DNA from: Acidobacteriota bacterium
Lineage (GTDB): Bacteria > Acidobacteriota > Blastocatellia > Chloracidobacteriales > JADJPF01
Length of the DNA stretch: 64,000 bases
Reading direction: 5' to 3'
Assembly: GCA_016213785.1 (NCBI GenBank)
Contig: JACQZQ010000056.1
Span: 62,001 to 126,000, forward strand
Positions 36,679 to 44,642 of this stretch are shown piece by piece. The translations under genes were made by a program, and so were the position numbers. Numbering within the stretch: position 1 is the first letter of the stretch; the number at the start of each line of letters is the position of its first letter. The notes under the pieces are model-generated. The model had not been told where the DNA came from. It did no database searches and saw only the letters and a list, made by a program, of their open reading frames with translations.

Positions 36679-36715
36679 CTTAATACGTTCTGTAAAGCAA
36701 ATTGGTCGTATTAAG
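36679..36715 (+). promoter_or_regulatory. leader hairpin before CxxC gene
   Basis: CTTAATACG (36679-36687) and CGTATTAAG (36707-36715) are perfect complements around a 19-base loop in the 5' leader, ending just before the AAAGGAG ribosome site (~36721). It could affect ribosome access. Confidence 0.6.
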
Positions 36716-36735
36716 CCTAAAAAAGGAGAAACATT

Positions 36736-36918
36736 ATGTTTTTTGATATTTTACATAAACATTATTGGGGACCTCCTCGACGCTCTACAAACGATGGAGC
36801 ATATTATATGACCTGTTATGAGTGCGGAAAAAAACGCAAACTCAAAGTTAATATTGATGATGAACCTGAAAAACGAATGGTTACTGCTGTACCAGAAAAA
36901 AACCCTCGTGCAGCTTAA
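36736..36918 (+). CDS. small CxxC protein, putative zinc ribbon knuckle
   Basis: A 60-residue protein with one CxxC knuckle (TCYECGKKRKLKV) preceded by HKHYWGPPRR. It resembles half a zinc ribbon, with the two histidines or a second chain possibly completing a metal site, which is inference. The C-terminus is charged and proline-rich. It is backed by AAAGGAG, a consensus sigma-54 promoter and a leader hairpin, so it is very likely expressed. The downstream two-helix membrane protein gene follows after 47 bases, suggesting an operon. Function is unknown. Confidence 0.75.
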   Translation: MFFDILHKHYWGPPRRSTNDGAYYMTCYECGKKRKLKVNIDDEPEKRMVTAVPEKNPRAA

Positions 36919-36965
36919 AAAACTTAGGAATAGTGAATTAATTATTAAGAAAGAGGATTAAAACA

Positions 36966-37238
36966 ATGTCAAACTTCCAGCTAATTTTTATCTGTTTACT
37001 AATAATCGCCCAATGTTCTATAGGCTTAGTTCTTCTCTATCATGGTATTAGTATCTTAATAGAAAATTTTGAAATTAATAGCTGGAAAGATCGCTTATTT
37101 AGAATAAGTAAGCAATTAAAATCAGCTTATTCTTCCCCTTTAGGACAAAAATTAATGTTAGTTGCTTTATTTGTTGTTCCTGGAACAATACCAATGTTAA
37201 TTGCTTTAACAATTTGGCGTAGTATTAAACGCAGTTAG
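36966..37238 (+). CDS. small two-helix membrane protein
   Basis: A 90-residue protein with two predicted membrane segments (residues ~5-32 and ~62-85) joined by a charged loop (ENFEINSWKDRLFRISKQLK), with a basic tail. I do not recognise a family. AAAGAGG lies before the ATG. It is the second gene of the sigma-54-driven CxxC unit and ends at a strong terminator, so its role is probably linked to the small CxxC protein. Confidence 0.65.
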   Translation: MSNFQLIFICLLIIAQCSIGLVLLYHGISILIENFEINSWKDRLFRISKQLKSAYSSPLGQKLMLVALFVVPGTIPMLIALTIWRSIKRS

Positions 37239-37299
37239 TTTTATCTCCCCTCTCTCTCCTTCCTTACCTTTAGCTCCTTACTTACACTTAGAACTTTTT

Positions 37300-37324
37300 A
37301 GCGTGAAGTGAAAAACTTCACGCT
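37300..37324 (+). terminator. terminator after small membrane protein
   Basis: AGCGTGAAGT (37300-37309) pairs with ACTTCACGCT (37315-37324), followed by TTTGCTTTTTT. Confidence 0.82.
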
Positions 37325-37380
37325 TTTGCTTTTTTAAATAAGAAAAATTACACTATTAAAAAAATTATAAGGAAATCTCA

Positions 37381-38871
37381 ATGACGCAACGTGTTGGTGT
37401 AATTGGAGCAGGTTTAGGGGGGCTTTCAGTCGCTGTATGTTTAGCTGCTAAAGGTTATCAAGTAGATGTTTTTGAAAGACATAATCAAGTAGGTGGTAAA
37501 GCCTCTAGTTATAAGCGTGATGGTTTTATTTTTGATGAAGGGCCATCTATTGTGGTAATGATCTGGGTCTATCAGGATCTCTTCCAGAGAGTTGGACGTA
37601 ATTTAAGCGATTATTTAGATTTTAAGCGCTTAGACCCTGCTTTTAGAATATTTTACCAAAATAAATACCTTGATATTCCTGTAGATGAAAAAGAATTACT
37701 TAGTGTTATAGAAACTCTTTCAAAGTATGATGCAAAAGCTTTCAAGGAATTACTGTCACAGTGTGACCTTTTTGTAAAAATCTTTGCAAAAGATTTTTAT
37801 CAGAAAATGTTTTCTAGTCTCCAAGATATTATTTTTTCTCGTTTAATGCCCTCTGCCTTAATACTTCCACCTTTACGCAATTATATGGATGATATAAAGC
37901 GACGTTTTAGTAGTGAACTTGTTAGATCGCTACTAATAGGCTTTCCTATTTATGCAGGTCTTGACCCTCGTAATGCTCCATCTTCTTTATTTTTAATTCC
38001 TTGGACTATTATTCGTGAAGGTGTTTGGTATCCTAAAGGAGGAATTCACCAAATTCCTTTAGCCATAGCGAAATTAGCTAAAGAGCTAGGCGTAAAAATT
38101 CACCTAGAAAAAAATGTAAGTGCAATAGAAATAAGTAATGATTTGAAAGTAAATGGCTTAGTTATTGATGGGTTATCAGAAAAATATGACATAGTTGTTT
38201 CTAATTCAGATTATTTATATACACACCAACTCTTAAAAGGTAAAGAAGATTGGCCTAATACTATCAAATTATTGCAAAAAGAAAATGCTCAGCCTAGTGC
38301 ATCATTTCTTACTCTAGAACTTGCTCTTTCTAGCACTTTTCCTAAGCTAAAACATCATAATTTATTATTAAATGGTGATCCTACCCCTTCCTACCATGAT
38401 ATTTTTGATCTAGGAGTATTACCAAAACAAACACCTATTTATATTAATGCTCCTCTAAGAACCGATCCGCCTTTAGCACCCGCAGGAAAAGACAATTTAT
38501 TTGTAGTTATTTCTGTTCCTCCAAGAGGCGAGACTAAACCAGATCCACTTATTTATGAAGAATATGCAGCTAATTTATTACACCAAATAGAATCATTTGG
38601 ATTTTCTGGTCTAGAGAGTTCTTTACTTTTTCATAATATAAATACTCCATTAACTTTTGAGCAAAAATTTTCTGCTTTTCGAGGCTCTATCTATGGGCTT
38701 GGGCCAAAACATAATATTCTCTATGGTGCTTTTCGTCCACTTAATAAAAGCCAAGAAATTTCAGGACTTTATTTTGTTGGCGGAGGTGTTCAACCTGGTG
38801 CTGGTATGCCTATGGTTGTTCAAAGTGGAAAAATTGTTGCAGATTTAATTGCTAAAAAATCCAAACCTTAG
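37381..38871 (+). CDS. CrtI-like FAD-dependent desaturase/oxidoreductase
   Basis: A 496-residue flavoprotein of the phytoene desaturase superfamily. The FAD-binding fingerprint GVIGAGLGGLSVAVCLAAKG opens the protein, followed by FERHNQVGGKASSY and DEGPSIVVM. The C-terminal FAD motif is GLYFVGGGVQPGAGMPMV. Related enzymes desaturate carotenoids, apolar isoprenoids or diapophytoene, or isomerise retinoids. No other carotenoid genes are near, so the substrate is open. AAGGAAA precedes ATG 37381. Confidence 0.82.
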   Translation: MTQRVGVIGAGLGGLSVAVCLAAKGYQVDVFERHNQVGGKASSYKRDGFIFDEGPSIVVMIWVYQDLFQRVGRNLSDYLDFKRLDPAFRIFYQNKYLDIPVDEKELLSVIETLSKYDAKAFKELLSQCDLFVKIFAKDFYQKMFSSLQDIIFSRLMPSALILPPLRNYMDDIKRRFSSELVRSLLIGFPIYAGLDPRNAPSSLFLIPWTIIREGVWYPKGGIHQIPLAIAKLAKELGVKIHLEKNVSAIEISNDLKVNGLVIDGLSEKYDIVVSNSDYLYTHQLLKGKEDWPNTIKLLQKENAQPSASFLTLELALSSTFPKLKHHNLLLNGDPTPSYHDIFDLGVLPKQTPIYINAPLRTDPPLAPAGKDNLFVVISVPPRGETKPDPLIYEEYAANLLHQIESFGFSGLESSLLFHNINTPLTFEQKFSAFRGSIYGLGPKHNILYGAFRPLNKSQEISGLYFVGGGVQPGAGMPMVVQSGKIVADLIAKKSKP

Positions 38872-38888
38872 CTAAATAGAATAGACTT

Positions 38889-38945
38889 TATACTAAAAAA
38901 ACTACAAAATCGTAGCTTAATTTAACTAATATAACAAAATTGTAG
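38889..38945 (+). promoter_or_regulatory. promoter region with paired CTAC/GTAG palindromes upstream of activator gene
   Basis: CTACAAAATCGTAG (38902-38915) and TAACAAAATTGTAG (38932-38945) lie exactly 30 bp apart, immediately before the enhancer-binding protein ATG at 38961. TATACT at 38889-38894 could be a -10 box with transcription starting at the first site. The same paired layout occurs upstream of glnA. The sites are probably where the activator binds its own promoter. Confidence 0.65.
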
Positions 38946-38960
38946 TTTTTTATTAAAAAT

Positions 38961-40499
38961 ATGGGAAATAAACTTTCAGAAATCAGCAAACTTTCGACTT
39001 TAGTAGAAATTAGCCAAGTTTTAAGCTCAACAATAGACTTAAAAGAAGGTCTAGCCAAATTATTAGAAGCCCTAGAACGACGACAACAAATGGAGCGAGG
39101 TACAATCACTTTGCTAGACCAAAATCGCAAAGAAATTGCTATAGAAGTTGCTCATGACCTTACACCTGCACAAGTTGAACGAGGCCGTTATAAATTAGGT
39201 GAGGGGATTACAGGAACGGTTGTTGCCAGTGGTCGCCCTGTTATTATCCCAAAACTTAGCCGTGAGCCAATGTTTCTTAATCGTACAGGAGCAAGGCGTA
39301 ATCTTCATAAAAGGGAACTTTCCTTTATCTGCGTCCCAATAATTATTAATTCTCAAACCGTTGGTGCCTTAAGTATTGACTTAAAATTTCATAAGGAAAC
39401 AAATTTTAATCAAAAACTAGAATTTTTAACCATTACTGCTTCAATGATAGCAAGAAATGTTGAATTAAATAGACTTTTAGAACTAGAGAAAACTAGGCTT
39501 TTAGATGAAAATACTTACTTAAAACAGGAACTTAAAGAAAAATATAATTTTACTAATATCATAGGTTCTAGTTCTAGTATTCGGGCTGTATACCAGCTTA
39601 TTACTCAAGTAGCAACAACTAATACAACTGTATTAATTCGTGGTGAATCTGGCACAGGCAAAGAATTAGTTGCACATGCAGTACATTACTCTTCTGAACG
39701 CTCTAGCAAGCCTTTTGTTAAAGTAAATTGTGCTGCACTACCTGAAAGCCTTATAGAATCAGAACTATTTGGTTATGAAAAAGGTGCTTTTACTGGTGCT
39801 AATGCTCGCAAAAAAGGACGTTTTGAACTAGCTGAGGGAGGAACTCTATTTTTAGATGAAATAGGAGATCTTTCTTCTTCTACACAAGTAAAACTGCTTC
39901 GCGTTCTTCAAGAAAGGGAGTTTGAGCGAGTTGGTGGTGTTGAAACATTAAAAGCAAATGTTCGCATTATTACAGCTACTAATAAAGACCTAGAAAAAGC
40001 TATTGAAAAAGGGCTTTTTCGTGAAGATCTTTATTATCGCTTAAATGTCTTTACTATATACTTACCTCCTCTTAGAGAAAGACGTACTGACATTTTATTA
40101 CTAACAGATCATTTCTTAGAAAAATATGCTCGTGAGCATAATAAGCCTATTAAAAGAGTCTCAACACCAGCAATAGATATGCTAATGTGTTACCATTGGC
40201 CGGGTAATGTTAGGGAACTGGAAAATTGTATGGAACGAGCGGTGTTAATTTGCGATGGTGGTGTAATTCATGCCCATCACCTACCCCCAACTCTACAAAC
40301 TGCTGAAGCTTCTAATACTGAACCTAGATTAGACCTCATTACTACAGTAGAAAACTATGAAAAAGATCTAATTCTAGATGCCTTAAAATCATCACGCGGT
40401 AATCAAGCAAAAGCTGCTGTTTTACTAGGCTCAACAGAGCGTATTATTAACTATAAAGTAAAAAAATATCAAATTGATTATCGACGCTTTAGAAGCTAA
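38961..40499 (+). CDS. GAF-domain sigma-54 enhancer-binding protein (NifA/NtrC type)
   Basis: A 512-residue sigma-54-dependent activator. N-terminal GAF domain (~10-165; [20 protein letters not shown]), linker, AAA+ domain (~195-430) with Walker [13 protein letters not shown] (~227), the sigma-54-contact loop GAFTGA (275-280), Walker [14 protein letters not shown] and sensor [13 protein letters not shown], then a C-terminal Fis-type helix-turn-helix (~465-505; [19 protein letters not shown]). GAF-AAA-Fis is the NifA and NorR layout. It is followed by a hemerythrin-like gene after 52 bases and by glnA, which has a matching sigma-54 promoter and binding sites. Confidence 0.93.
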   Translation: MGNKLSEISKLSTLVEISQVLSSTIDLKEGLAKLLEALERRQQMERGTITLLDQNRKEIAIEVAHDLTPAQVERGRYKLGEGITGTVVASGRPVIIPKLSREPMFLNRTGARRNLHKRELSFICVPIIINSQTVGALSIDLKFHKETNFNQKLEFLTITASMIARNVELNRLLELEKTRLLDENTYLKQELKEKYNFTNIIGSSSSIRAVYQLITQVATTNTTVLIRGESGTGKELVAHAVHYSSERSSKPFVKVNCAALPESLIESELFGYEKGAFTGANARKKGRFELAEGGTLFLDEIGDLSSSTQVKLLRVLQEREFERVGGVETLKANVRIITATNKDLEKAIEKGLFREDLYYRLNVFTIYLPPLRERRTDILLLTDHFLEKYAREHNKPIKRVSTPAIDMLMCYHWPGNVRELENCMERAVLICDGGVIHAHHLPPTLQTAEASNTEPRLDLITTVENYEKDLILDALKSSRGNQAKAAVLLGSTERIINYKVKKYQIDYRRFRS

Positions 40500-40551
40500 T
40501 TAAAACTACTTAAAACCACATTATGGCAAGTATCTTTAGTCTGGAGGAATT

Positions 40552-40998
40552 ATGGGTGTTGTAAATGCACATTCTATGGAAATACTTAAAGAGCAACATA
40601 AGGTTGTTACATCAATGACCACAAAAATATTAAGCTCTCTATCTAAAGAACCTTTTGTATCTGAAATAGATAATATTACTATCTCACTAAGAATTTTAGC
40701 TGGCAAAGTTCGTGAACATTTAGCTTTAGAAGATAGAGAAATCTATCCTAGGCTAATTTTATTTAGCGATAATAATATCTCCTCACTTGTTACAAAGTAT
40801 AAAAATGATGTAGGTAACTTATTGCCTCGCTTTAATTTATATATAGAAAATTGGTTAAACAAGACAAAAATTGAAAATAATTCTTTAGAATTTATTAAAG
40901 AAACAGATGAGATATTAAAAGCCCTTTTATATAGAATTGAGGCTGAAGATTGTGAGCTTTACCCTTTAATTGATAAATTAAATACCAAAAACTTATAA
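40552..40998 (+). CDS. hemerythrin-like (HHE) protein with incomplete ligand set
   Basis: A 148-residue four-helix protein of the hemerythrin HHE type: ILKEQHKVV (His 1) and VREHLALEDREIYP (His 2 and acid) match well. The third motif, usually with EH, reads KYKNDVGN, and the last, usually H-x3-E, reads LLYRIEAEDCELYP (Arg in place of His). Diiron or oxygen binding may therefore be altered. It starts at ATG 40552 after CTGGAGG and probably shares an operon with the enhancer-binding protein upstream, suggesting a sensory or modulating role. Confidence 0.75.
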   Translation: MGVVNAHSMEILKEQHKVVTSMTTKILSSLSKEPFVSEIDNITISLRILAGKVREHLALEDREIYPRLILFSDNNISSLVTKYKNDVGNLLPRFNLYIENWLNKTKIENNSLEFIKETDEILKALLYRIEAEDCELYPLIDKLNTKNL

Positions 40999-41026
40999 GC
41001 CTTAAATTTATTTCCAAGATCTTTTT

Positions 41027-41070
41027 CTACAAATTTGTAGTTTATTAGAAAATAAGCTACAAATTTGTAG
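41027..41070 (+). promoter_or_regulatory. two identical 14-bp palindromes, 30 bp apart, upstream of glnA
   Basis: CTACAAATTTGTAG occurs at 41027-41040 and again at 41057-41070, so the centres are exactly 30 bp apart (three helical turns). They lie about 135-165 bases before the predicted sigma-54 start, the usual distance for enhancer sites. Confidence 0.8.
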
Positions 41071-41172
41071 AGGTTCCATCGCATCTAAAACAAACTCCTT
41101 CTCTTTCTGGCAAACCCTAACTTATAGTGAAATAAGCTAAATAAATGAATTTTCTGGGAAATATTTTCTTTT

Positions 41173-41188
41173 TGGCACCTTTCTTGCT
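41173..41188 (+). promoter_or_regulatory. sigma-54 promoter of glnA
   Basis: TGGCACCTTTCTTGCT matches TGGCAC-N5-TTGCW exactly in spacing. The predicted start is near 41199, 66 bases before the glnA ATG. Confidence 0.82.
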
Positions 41189-41264
41189 CAGCAAGCACAA
41201 CAGAAACTAATCATGCACTATTTTAATTAATAGAAAAATTATATTTTTGAGGAGAAGTTTTTTA

Positions 41265-42668
41265 ATGGATAGTAAGACTGTTCTTGAGTACATTAAGGCA
41301 GAAAGTGTTGAATTTGTTGATCTTAGATTTACAGACCTTTTCGGTGCTTGGCACCATGTTGCAGTTCCAGTGGGAGAAATCAGTGAAGATAGTTTAGCAG
41401 AAGGATTTGGTTTTGATGCTTCTAGTTTACGTGGTTGGGCTGCAATCAATGAGTCTGATATGTTATTAATTCCAGATACATACCGTTATTGGCTAGACCC
41501 ATTTACTACACGTAAAACCTTATGTTTAGTTTGTAATGTCAATGATCCTATAACTAAAGAGGGTTATTGGTTAGACCCAAGGGCGATTGCTCAGCATGCA
41601 GAAAGCTACTTATGCTCAACAGGTATTGCTGACACAATTAATTTTGGCCCTGAAGCAGAGTTCTTTATTTTTGATAGCGCAAGTTTTCATGCTGATTCGC
41701 ACTCAGCTTCTTATACTGTCGATAGTTCAGAAGGGCCTTGGAATTCAGCAAATAGTCAAGACGGCTATCATATTCGTTATAAAGAAGGTTATGTTCCTCT
41801 ATCACCACAAGATACCCTAATAGACTTACGCGCAGATATTTGCGCTATTTTAGAAGAATGTGGAATTCCTGTTGAACGTCATCATCATGAAGTTGCTACT
41901 GCTGGACAAGGTGAAATAGATTTTCGTTACTCTACTCTTACACGTACGGCTGATAACTTAATGCTTTTTAAGCACACAGTAAAAAATGTAGCAAAACAAC
42001 ATGGTAAGACTGCTACTTTTATGCCTAAACCACTTTATGGAGATAATGGTAATGGAATGCATTGTCATCAAAGCTTATGGAAAGGCGAAAAGCCTCTTTT
42101 TGCTGGTAGTGAATATGCAGGACTCTCTAAAATAGCGCTTTATTATATAGGTGGGCTACTTAAACATGCTCCAGCTTTAGCCGCTTTTGCTGCACCAACA
42201 ACAAATAGCTATAAACGACTTGTTCCAGGTTTTGAAGCTCCTGTTAATTTAGCTTATTCTGCTCGTAATCGTTCAGCCGCAGTAAGAATTCCAATGTTTT
42301 CACAAAATCCAAAGGCTAAACGCTTAGAATTTAGACCACCTGATCCAAGTTGTAATCCTTATATTGCTTTTGCTGCAATGTTAATGGCTGGTATTGATGG
42401 AATTCAAAATAAGATAGATCCAGGTGATCCACTGGATAAGGATATATATGACTTACCAGCAGAAGAGTTAAAAAATGTTCCAAGCCTTCCAGGCTCTCTT
42501 TCTGCCTCACTTTCGGCTTTAGAAAAAGATTGTGAGTTTTTATTTAAAGGTGATGTTTTTAATGAAAGCTTTATCAATCGTTGGATTAAGTATAAACATG
42601 AAAAAGAAATTAGCCCTGTTAATATGAGACCACATCCATTAGAGTTTTCTCTCTACTATGATGTATAG
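41265..42668 (+). CDS. glnA: glutamine synthetase, type I
   Basis: A 467-residue GSI-type enzyme that joins glutamate and ammonia using ATP. Landmarks are GFGFDASSLRGW, the metal-binding PEAEFFIFD, NGNGMHCHQS, NRSAAVRIP and RLEFRPPDPSCNPYIA. The adenylylation loop IYDLP is present, so control by a GlnE-type enzyme is possible. ATG 41265 is preceded by AGGAG (41250-41254); a longer frame from TTG 41247 is unlikely. A consensus sigma-54 promoter and paired enhancer sites precede it, pointing to nitrogen-type regulation by the nearby activator. Confidence 0.95.
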   Translation: MDSKTVLEYIKAESVEFVDLRFTDLFGAWHHVAVPVGEISEDSLAEGFGFDASSLRGWAAINESDMLLIPDTYRYWLDPFTTRKTLCLVCNVNDPITKEGYWLDPRAIAQHAESYLCSTGIADTINFGPEAEFFIFDSASFHADSHSASYTVDSSEGPWNSANSQDGYHIRYKEGYVPLSPQDTLIDLRADICAILEECGIPVERHHHEVATAGQGEIDFRYSTLTRTADNLMLFKHTVKNVAKQHGKTATFMPKPLYGDNGNGMHCHQSLWKGEKPLFAGSEYAGLSKIALYYIGGLLKHAPALAAFAAPTTNSYKRLVPGFEAPVNLAYSARNRSAAVRIPMFSQNPKAKRLEFRPPDPSCNPYIAFAAMLMAGIDGIQNKIDPGDPLDKDIYDLPAEELKNVPSLPGSLSASLSALEKDCEFLFKGDVFNESFINRWIKYKHEKEISPVNMRPHPLEFSLYYDV

Positions 42669-42694
42669 ACCCTGATTTTTGCTCTTACAATTAT

Positions 42695-42728
42695 AAAAGG
42701 CAGAAAGCAAAATCTTTCTGCCTTTTTT
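42695..42728 (+). terminator. terminator after glnA
   Basis: AAAAGGCAGAAAG (42695-42707) and CTTTCTGCCTTTT (42714-42726) pair around a 6-base loop, followed by more T residues. Confidence 0.9.
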
Positions 42729-42813
42729 GTCGTTTTAGCGACGGTTTGCCAAACCAGAGTAAGTTTACTCTTAAGGTTTTATGTTTACAAGCTTTGTTGC
42801 AACAGCTTATTAA

Positions 42814-43302
42814 TTAATTATTTAGAGGTTGTCGATATTTGGCTACACGGGATTTCCCTATATTTTCATCTGCATCCTCTTCAGTCCATACAGAGAGGGT
42901 AGGGTTTTTTTCAAACCCAAGTTTGCTTAGCTTGCCTGTTTTTTCAAACTCTGCAAGAGTTTGAGCTAGTCCATCTAAAATAATAGAAAGAGCCGTTTTA
43001 ATAGGCTCATAGCTAATTTCATGGTCTTTATAATGGCGAGAAAGTAAAATATGATAATGATCAAACCAGGCAGGAGGTTTTAAGCCTCTAACTTGTTGTT
43101 CATCAAGAGAATAAGGCCATTTTTCTATAGGCTCAGAAGAGTTTTTAGATGAGTCACACAAATAAATATAAAGAGATGCTGCACCGGGATCAATTTCACA
43201 GGCTAAGCCTGTTAATTTTACGTCTTGGTGGTCTTCATAAAAGGAAGCTAAAATAGCTTCAATGACTCTAGTTGCTTCTTGCTTTATGTCTGCAATGTTC
43301 AT
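42814..43302 (-). CDS. conserved-looking hypothetical protein (162 aa)
   Basis: A 162-residue soluble protein with a helical N-terminus and a mixed centre (KLTGLACEIDPGAASLYIYL) followed by W/P-rich segments (LKPPAWFDHYHILLSRHYKD). The layout recalls uncharacterised bacterial immunity- or DUF4303-like proteins, but I do not assign it. Start chosen at MNIADIK (43302), which has GAAGGGG 6 bases upstream; a longer frame would begin with that Shine-Dalgarno. It is cotranscribed after yfiH (43-base gap) on the minus strand. Confidence 0.6.
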   Translation of the reverse strand: MNIADIKQEATRVIEAILASFYEDHQDVKLTGLACEIDPGAASLYIYLCDSSKNSSEPIEKWPYSLDEQQVRGLKPPAWFDHYHILLSRHYKDHEISYEPIKTALSIILDGLAQTLAEFEKTGKLSKLGFEKNPTLSVWTEEDADENIGKSRVAKYRQPLNN

Positions 43303-43344
43303 AAATGACCCCTTCTTAAAAAACACTATAGAAAGATGGAGATT

Positions 43345-44154
43345 TTAAGCTAATCCTATTACTGAAAGCAACCGTCCTACGGCACCTCTTGCTATTTCAC
43401 CACGATAAGAAAAATAAAGATCCACAGAGCAAAGTGTACAATCAGGCCAGACAAAAATATTTTCCTTTTTTAGTCCTGCTTTAAGTAATTGTTCTTGATT
43501 AGCTAGGCGTAAATCCATATGAGATTTTCCATTTTCTTGGTGATTAGAAAAAAGCTTATCTGCATATGGAAATTCTTTTTCAAAGGCTTCTTTAACTTCT
43601 GGCCCTATTTCAAAACAGCATTGTCCAATTGCTGGGCCAGTTGCAGCTAGACAATCACTAGGATTACTTCCATAAATTTCTACTAAACGAGCAATACTTT
43701 TTTCAACAATACGTGAAAGTGTACCACGCCAACCAGCATGAATGCCAACTACGGCTTGATTTTTAGGATCTGCTATAAGTACTGGTAAACAATCGGATGT
43801 TTGTATGCCAAGTAAAATATTTCTATTATTAGTTAGCATTGCATCACAGGATATAGAATTATCAGGTGATAATTTTTCTACTACATAACTATCAGCCGAA
43901 TGTATTTGTTTTACTGTAACTATTTCTCTTTGAGTTTTAGGTTCGGTTGATAGAGTTGATAAAAACCGACGACGGTTTTCTGATACATTTTCTTCAGTGT
44001 CAGAAGAAAAAAGAGCTAAATTTAAGGCATTTTCTGGTAATTTACTTACTCCACCAAGACGAGTGCTAAAAGCTGCTATAAAACCTTTTTCTCTAATTGT
44101 GCTGCACTCAATAACTTTAACACCTTCTTGTTGTTTTATCTTAAAATGTTGCAT
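43345..44154 (-). CDS. yfiH: YfiH/LACC1-family purine nucleoside phosphorylase-like protein
   Basis: A 269-residue protein of the multicopper polyphenol-oxidase-like YfiH family, now known to include purine nucleoside phosphorylase/adenosine deaminase enzymes. Key segments are VKQIHSADSYVV, QTSDCLPVLIAD, GIHAGWRGTLSRIV and TGPAIGQCCFEIG, with the C-terminal CTLCS. Start set at ATG 44154 (MQHFKIK) with GGAG upstream; a 23-residue N-terminal extension would overlap acpS. It is divergent from acpS, with only 40 bases between the starts. Confidence 0.87.
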   Translation of the reverse strand: MQHFKIKQQEGVKVIECSTIREKGFIAAFSTRLGGVSKLPENALNLALFSSDTEENVSENRRRFLSTLSTEPKTQREIVTVKQIHSADSYVVEKLSPDNSISCDAMLTNNRNILLGIQTSDCLPVLIADPKNQAVVGIHAGWRGTLSRIVEKSIARLVEIYGSNPSDCLAATGPAIGQCCFEIGPEVKEAFEKEFPYADKLFSNHQENGKSHMDLRLANQEQLLKAGLKKENIFVWPDCTLCSVDLYFSYRGEIARGAVGRLLSVIGLA

Positions 44155-44194
44155 TGAAAAATGGCTCCAACAATTAATAAAAGAGAGTACTGAT

Positions 44195-44569
44195 ATGGTA
44201 ATTGGAACAGGCATTGATATCATCGAGATTTCGCGGATTCAACAAGCTATAGATCGTAATGGAGAATTGTTCTTGCGTAGAATTTTTAGTCCTTTAGAAC
44301 AAGCTTATTGTCAAGCAAGACATCTAAGCGCAGTACATTATGCAGGACGTTTTGCTGCTAAGGAAGCAGCTTTTAAGGCTTTAGGAACAGGTTGGGCTGG
44401 AAAAATTCGTTGGGTTGATGTAGAGGTTGAATCAGGTTCTGGGCCACCTAAATTAAAATTATCTGGAGTTGCTGCAGAACGTTTTGAATCTATTGGGGCT
44501 ACTAAATCCCATCTCTCTATTTCCCATTCACGGGATTATGCAGTTGCTATGGTGATCTTTGAAGCTTAG
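44195..44569 (+). CDS. acpS: holo-[acyl-carrier-protein] synthase
   Basis: A 124-residue phosphopantetheinyl transferase that activates ACP with coenzyme A. IGTGIDIIEISRI carries the Mg-binding Asp, RFAAKEAAFKALGTG the essential Glu and Lys, and SHLSISHSRDYAVA the C-terminal family motif. The ATG at 44195 follows AGAGAG and gives the usual family length; an upstream frame from 43997 overlaps the yfiH coding strand and is not used. It is divergent from yfiH. Confidence 0.93.
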   Translation: MVIGTGIDIIEISRIQQAIDRNGELFLRRIFSPLEQAYCQARHLSAVHYAGRFAAKEAAFKALGTGWAGKIRWVDVEVESGSGPPKLKLSGVAAERFESIGATKSHLSISHSRDYAVAMVIFEA

Positions 44570-44642
44570 AAAATTTAGAAAATTTAGAAAGTCCAAAACA
44601 AAGATGAAGACAAGCTATATTAAGTTTTAGTAAGGTTAGATA

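Larger units (their letters stand above)
36353..36735. other. dense regulatory region upstream of CxxC operon
   Basis: The 383-base gap contains, in order: two tandem palindromes TACTATGATAGTA (36377-36389) and TACTATGATGGTA (36393-36405), two GGTGTAAAT boxes exactly 30 bp apart (36415, 36445), a TTAAGGTG (36411-36418)/CACCTTAA (36472-36479) inverted pair, a sigma-54 promoter (36605-36620) and a leader hairpin (36679-36715). No coding frame. Confidence 0.65.

Noticed and set aside
40524-40539. TGGCAAGTATCTTTAG as a sigma-54 promoter of the hemerythrin-like gene
   Set aside because: The -12 element lacks TTGC and the position would put the transcript start at or past the ATG at 40552.
43997-44194. 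66-residue N-terminal extension of AcpS
   Set aside because: AcpS proteins start at the MVIGTGIDI motif; the extension lies antisense to yfiH and lacks a ribosome site.
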